From NCBI GenBank assembly GCA_018881555.1, contig JACAXG010000203.1, positions 992,001 through 1,056,000 of the forward strand: DNA of 64,000 nt, written 5' to 3'. The translations under genes were made by a program, and so were the position numbers. The notes beneath the pieces were generated by a model. That model was not told the origin of the DNA, ran no database searches, and saw only the letters and a list, made by a program, of their open reading frames with translations. Origin of the DNA: Amblyornis subalaris. Taxonomy: Eukaryota > Chordata > Aves > Passeriformes > Ptilonorhynchidae. This document shows positions 62,300 through 64,000 of the stretch, in pieces (positions within the stretch are counted from its first letter, which is position 1; each line of letters starts with the position of its first letter).

Positions 62300-63101
62300 A
62301 CTTTGCCACACTCAAAATGTCTCGGGGAACTGCCAGTCAACAGATGATGCCATCTACCTGCATCTGTGCACAGCGTTTGACACTGTCCCTGACCTCTAAA
62401 CTGGAGAGACATGGATCCGATGGATGGGCCACTCGAACCGTTCCAGTCGATGGCCCCNCCTGGGGGAAGGGCTCAGGAAGGCCAAAGGATATTCAACATG
62501 AGGCACAAGGCAAGCACATGGGCTGAGCCCCAGCGTGGGCAGCAGGGGAGGGGAGGATTCTGCCCCTCTGCCCCCTCAGGTGAGACCTCACCTGCAGAGC
62601 TGCCCCAGCCCTGGATCCCAACATCAGAAGGACATGGAGTGGCTGAAGAGAGCTCAGAGGAGGCCAAGGAGATGCTCCAAGGGCTGGAGCCCCTCTGCCA
62701 TGGAGCCAGGCTGGGAGAGCTGGGGGTGTTCAGCTGGAGAAGAGAAGGCTCAAGGAGACCTTAGAGGCCCTTTTAATACTTAAAGGGGCTCCAAAAGCTG
62801 AAGAGAGACTTTGGACAAGGGAATGGAGTGACAGAACAAGGAGAAATGGCCTTAAATTGACAGAAGGCAGGGTTAGATTGGATATTGGGAAGAAATTCTT
62901 TACTGTGAGTGTGGTGAGACCCTGGCACAGGTTTCCCACAAAAGCTGTGGCTGCCCCTGGATCCCTGGCAGTGTCCAAGGCCAGGTTGGACAGGGCTTGG
63001 AGCAACCTGGGATAGTGGAAGGTGTCCTTGCTCATGGCACGGGTTTGGAACTGTTATCTTTATGGTCCTTTCCAACCCAAACCATTCTGGGATTCTATGA
63101 C
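62300..63101 (+). mobile_element. CR1 LINE copy, 3' part with reverse-transcriptase remnant
   Basis: Near 62375-62440 one frame reads LTSKLERHGSDGWATR. This resembles the late part of a CR1 reverse transcriptase, which normally continues into the end of ORF2. Here about 100 bp later the frame is lost. The 3' UTR follows in order: GAGGAGGCCAAGGAGATGCT, GGAGAAGAGAAGGCTC, GGATATTGGGAAGAAATTCT, TTTACTGTGAGTGTGGTGAG, CCAAGGCCAGGTTGGACAGG and CTTTCCAACCCAAACCATTC, ending GGGATTCTATGA. The body is 5'-truncated and the coding part is broken, so it is not mobile on its own. The clean 3' end suggests it is one of the younger copies here. Confidence 0.92.
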
Positions 63102-64000
63102 CACTTAAAGCCATTTTGTTAGGTTACTTGTCCCTCTGGCAGGGTCTCTTCATGGCTGCAAGGTTTATACCTCAACAGATACTTTCTTGAATGAGGATAT
63201 TTTTTTGAAAAACTTTTGAGGTTTCTTGGGACCTGGAAGAATTCTGGCCTCATTTTCTGTTCTCAGTGAAGGAAGCAGAAATCAGCCTGAAGCAACTGAG
63301 GCTGTTTTAGTGTTTTCCAGAGTGTAACCACTGGTGGTCTGTGGGAGTACAAGCAGTAAGTTGAACCAGGTCATCCTGTTGAGTATTTTCAGTTTAAGAT
63401 TTGGGGCAGGACAGGATTGTCCAATGGGAAATTTGAGAAGTNGACAGTGACCCAGAATGTGTGGAAATTACTCATTCACTTAGTGGAAACCAGCATTGAT
63501 TGACTAACTAATGATATTCTATTTAGTTTGCCCTGCTAATTAGCTCATTCACTTTTCTCAAGTTAATTAGTAAGCTGTAGCCAATATTGACAATGTTAGT
63601 GGATCGGGTTGTACAAACTTTCTCTCATGCAGGACATCTGTATTTGTCACGGATCCCAAAAGATGGATAGAACGTGAGGGAGCTGCATGGACAAATTGAA
63701 CCAGACTTTTAGCTGGTATAAGTGGACTTAGCACCATGAAATAGCACAGACATATTTAATTACACTGATGGAAGTTCTCAGGGAGCAGACTATGGAGAAA
63801 TCAGAGGCTTAGGCGTGTCCAGGAACATTTCTCTTATTAACCTGTACACAGTACATCACAGTCCTGTTGAGCTGCAGCATTTCTTGAAATATAATCCAGA
63901 GGTTGCACACATTAAAATGCAGTGCTTTTTAAGAATTCACCTGCCTTTATGATAAATATGACTTAAATGCCAAAAATAATTAAATAGGGAAATTTTTATC
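63102..64000. other. AT-rich non-coding stretch to window end
   Basis: No gene or repeat family is recognised. Confidence 0.55.

Noticed and set aside
62411..63114. Frames of 82-117 codons on both strands
   Set aside because: They fall inside the CR1 3' UTR, which is not coding.

Overview
This window looks like nuclear DNA from a bird, most likely a songbird. Six fragments resemble the 3' parts of CR1 retrotransposons. Several keep the avian-type terminus, in which a 'GGTCC(C)TTCCAACC/CTC' block is followed by 'ATTCTATGA'-like sequence. At 21728-22431 there is a stretch I recognise as a solo LTR of an avian endogenous retrovirus. These assignments come from memory of the families, with no database search. 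The sequence is AT-rich by eye and holds many isolated single Ns, so it reads as a draft or consensus assembly.

I could not identify any protein-coding gene with confidence. None of the open frames longer than 60 codons matches a protein family I know. The longest (37258-38010 minus, 50819-51649 plus) lie over a CR1 copy or over GC-rich sequence with few stops. The best candidate for a real coding piece is a 118-bp internal exon at 4755-4872 (+), with a good acceptor, a consensus donor and a charged 39-residue frame. I do not recognise the protein. If that exon is real, the window may be mostly introns of one large gene. Otherwise it is a gene desert.

Layout: 0.8-1.0 kb, CR1 fragment. 4.7-4.9 kb, candidate exon. 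8.86-9.17 kb, a compact CpG-rich patch in AT-rich surroundings. 14.6-14.9 kb, a hexanucleotide array with zoned variants beside a CR1 end. 21.2 kb, a 19-bp minisatellite. 21.7-22.4 kb, the solo LTR, followed by a (GGAA)n array. 26.3 kb, a (GT)13 run and a 13-bp duplication. 31.7-32.6 kb, an approximately 1-kb minus-strand CR1. 37.7-38.0 kb, a minus-strand CR1 end. 42.7-42.9 kb, a plus-strand CR1 end. 48.64-48.68 kb, a palindrome with alternating purine-pyrimidine sequence. 50.6-51.6 kb, A-rich and then GC-rich sequence. 55.6-55.8 kb, a second hexanucleotide array, the reverse complement in type of the first. 62.1 kb, a 10-bp minisatellite. 62.3-63.1 kb, a plus-strand CR1 that retains a remnant of the reverse-transcriptase frame.

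There is no operon-like or cooperating gene set, no rRNA, no convincing tRNA and no CRISPR array. I found no clear sign of a previously undescribed biological system. The most useful leads are the candidate exon, the orphan CpG cluster and the stepwise evolution of the hexanucleotide array into a perfect 30-bp palindrome.
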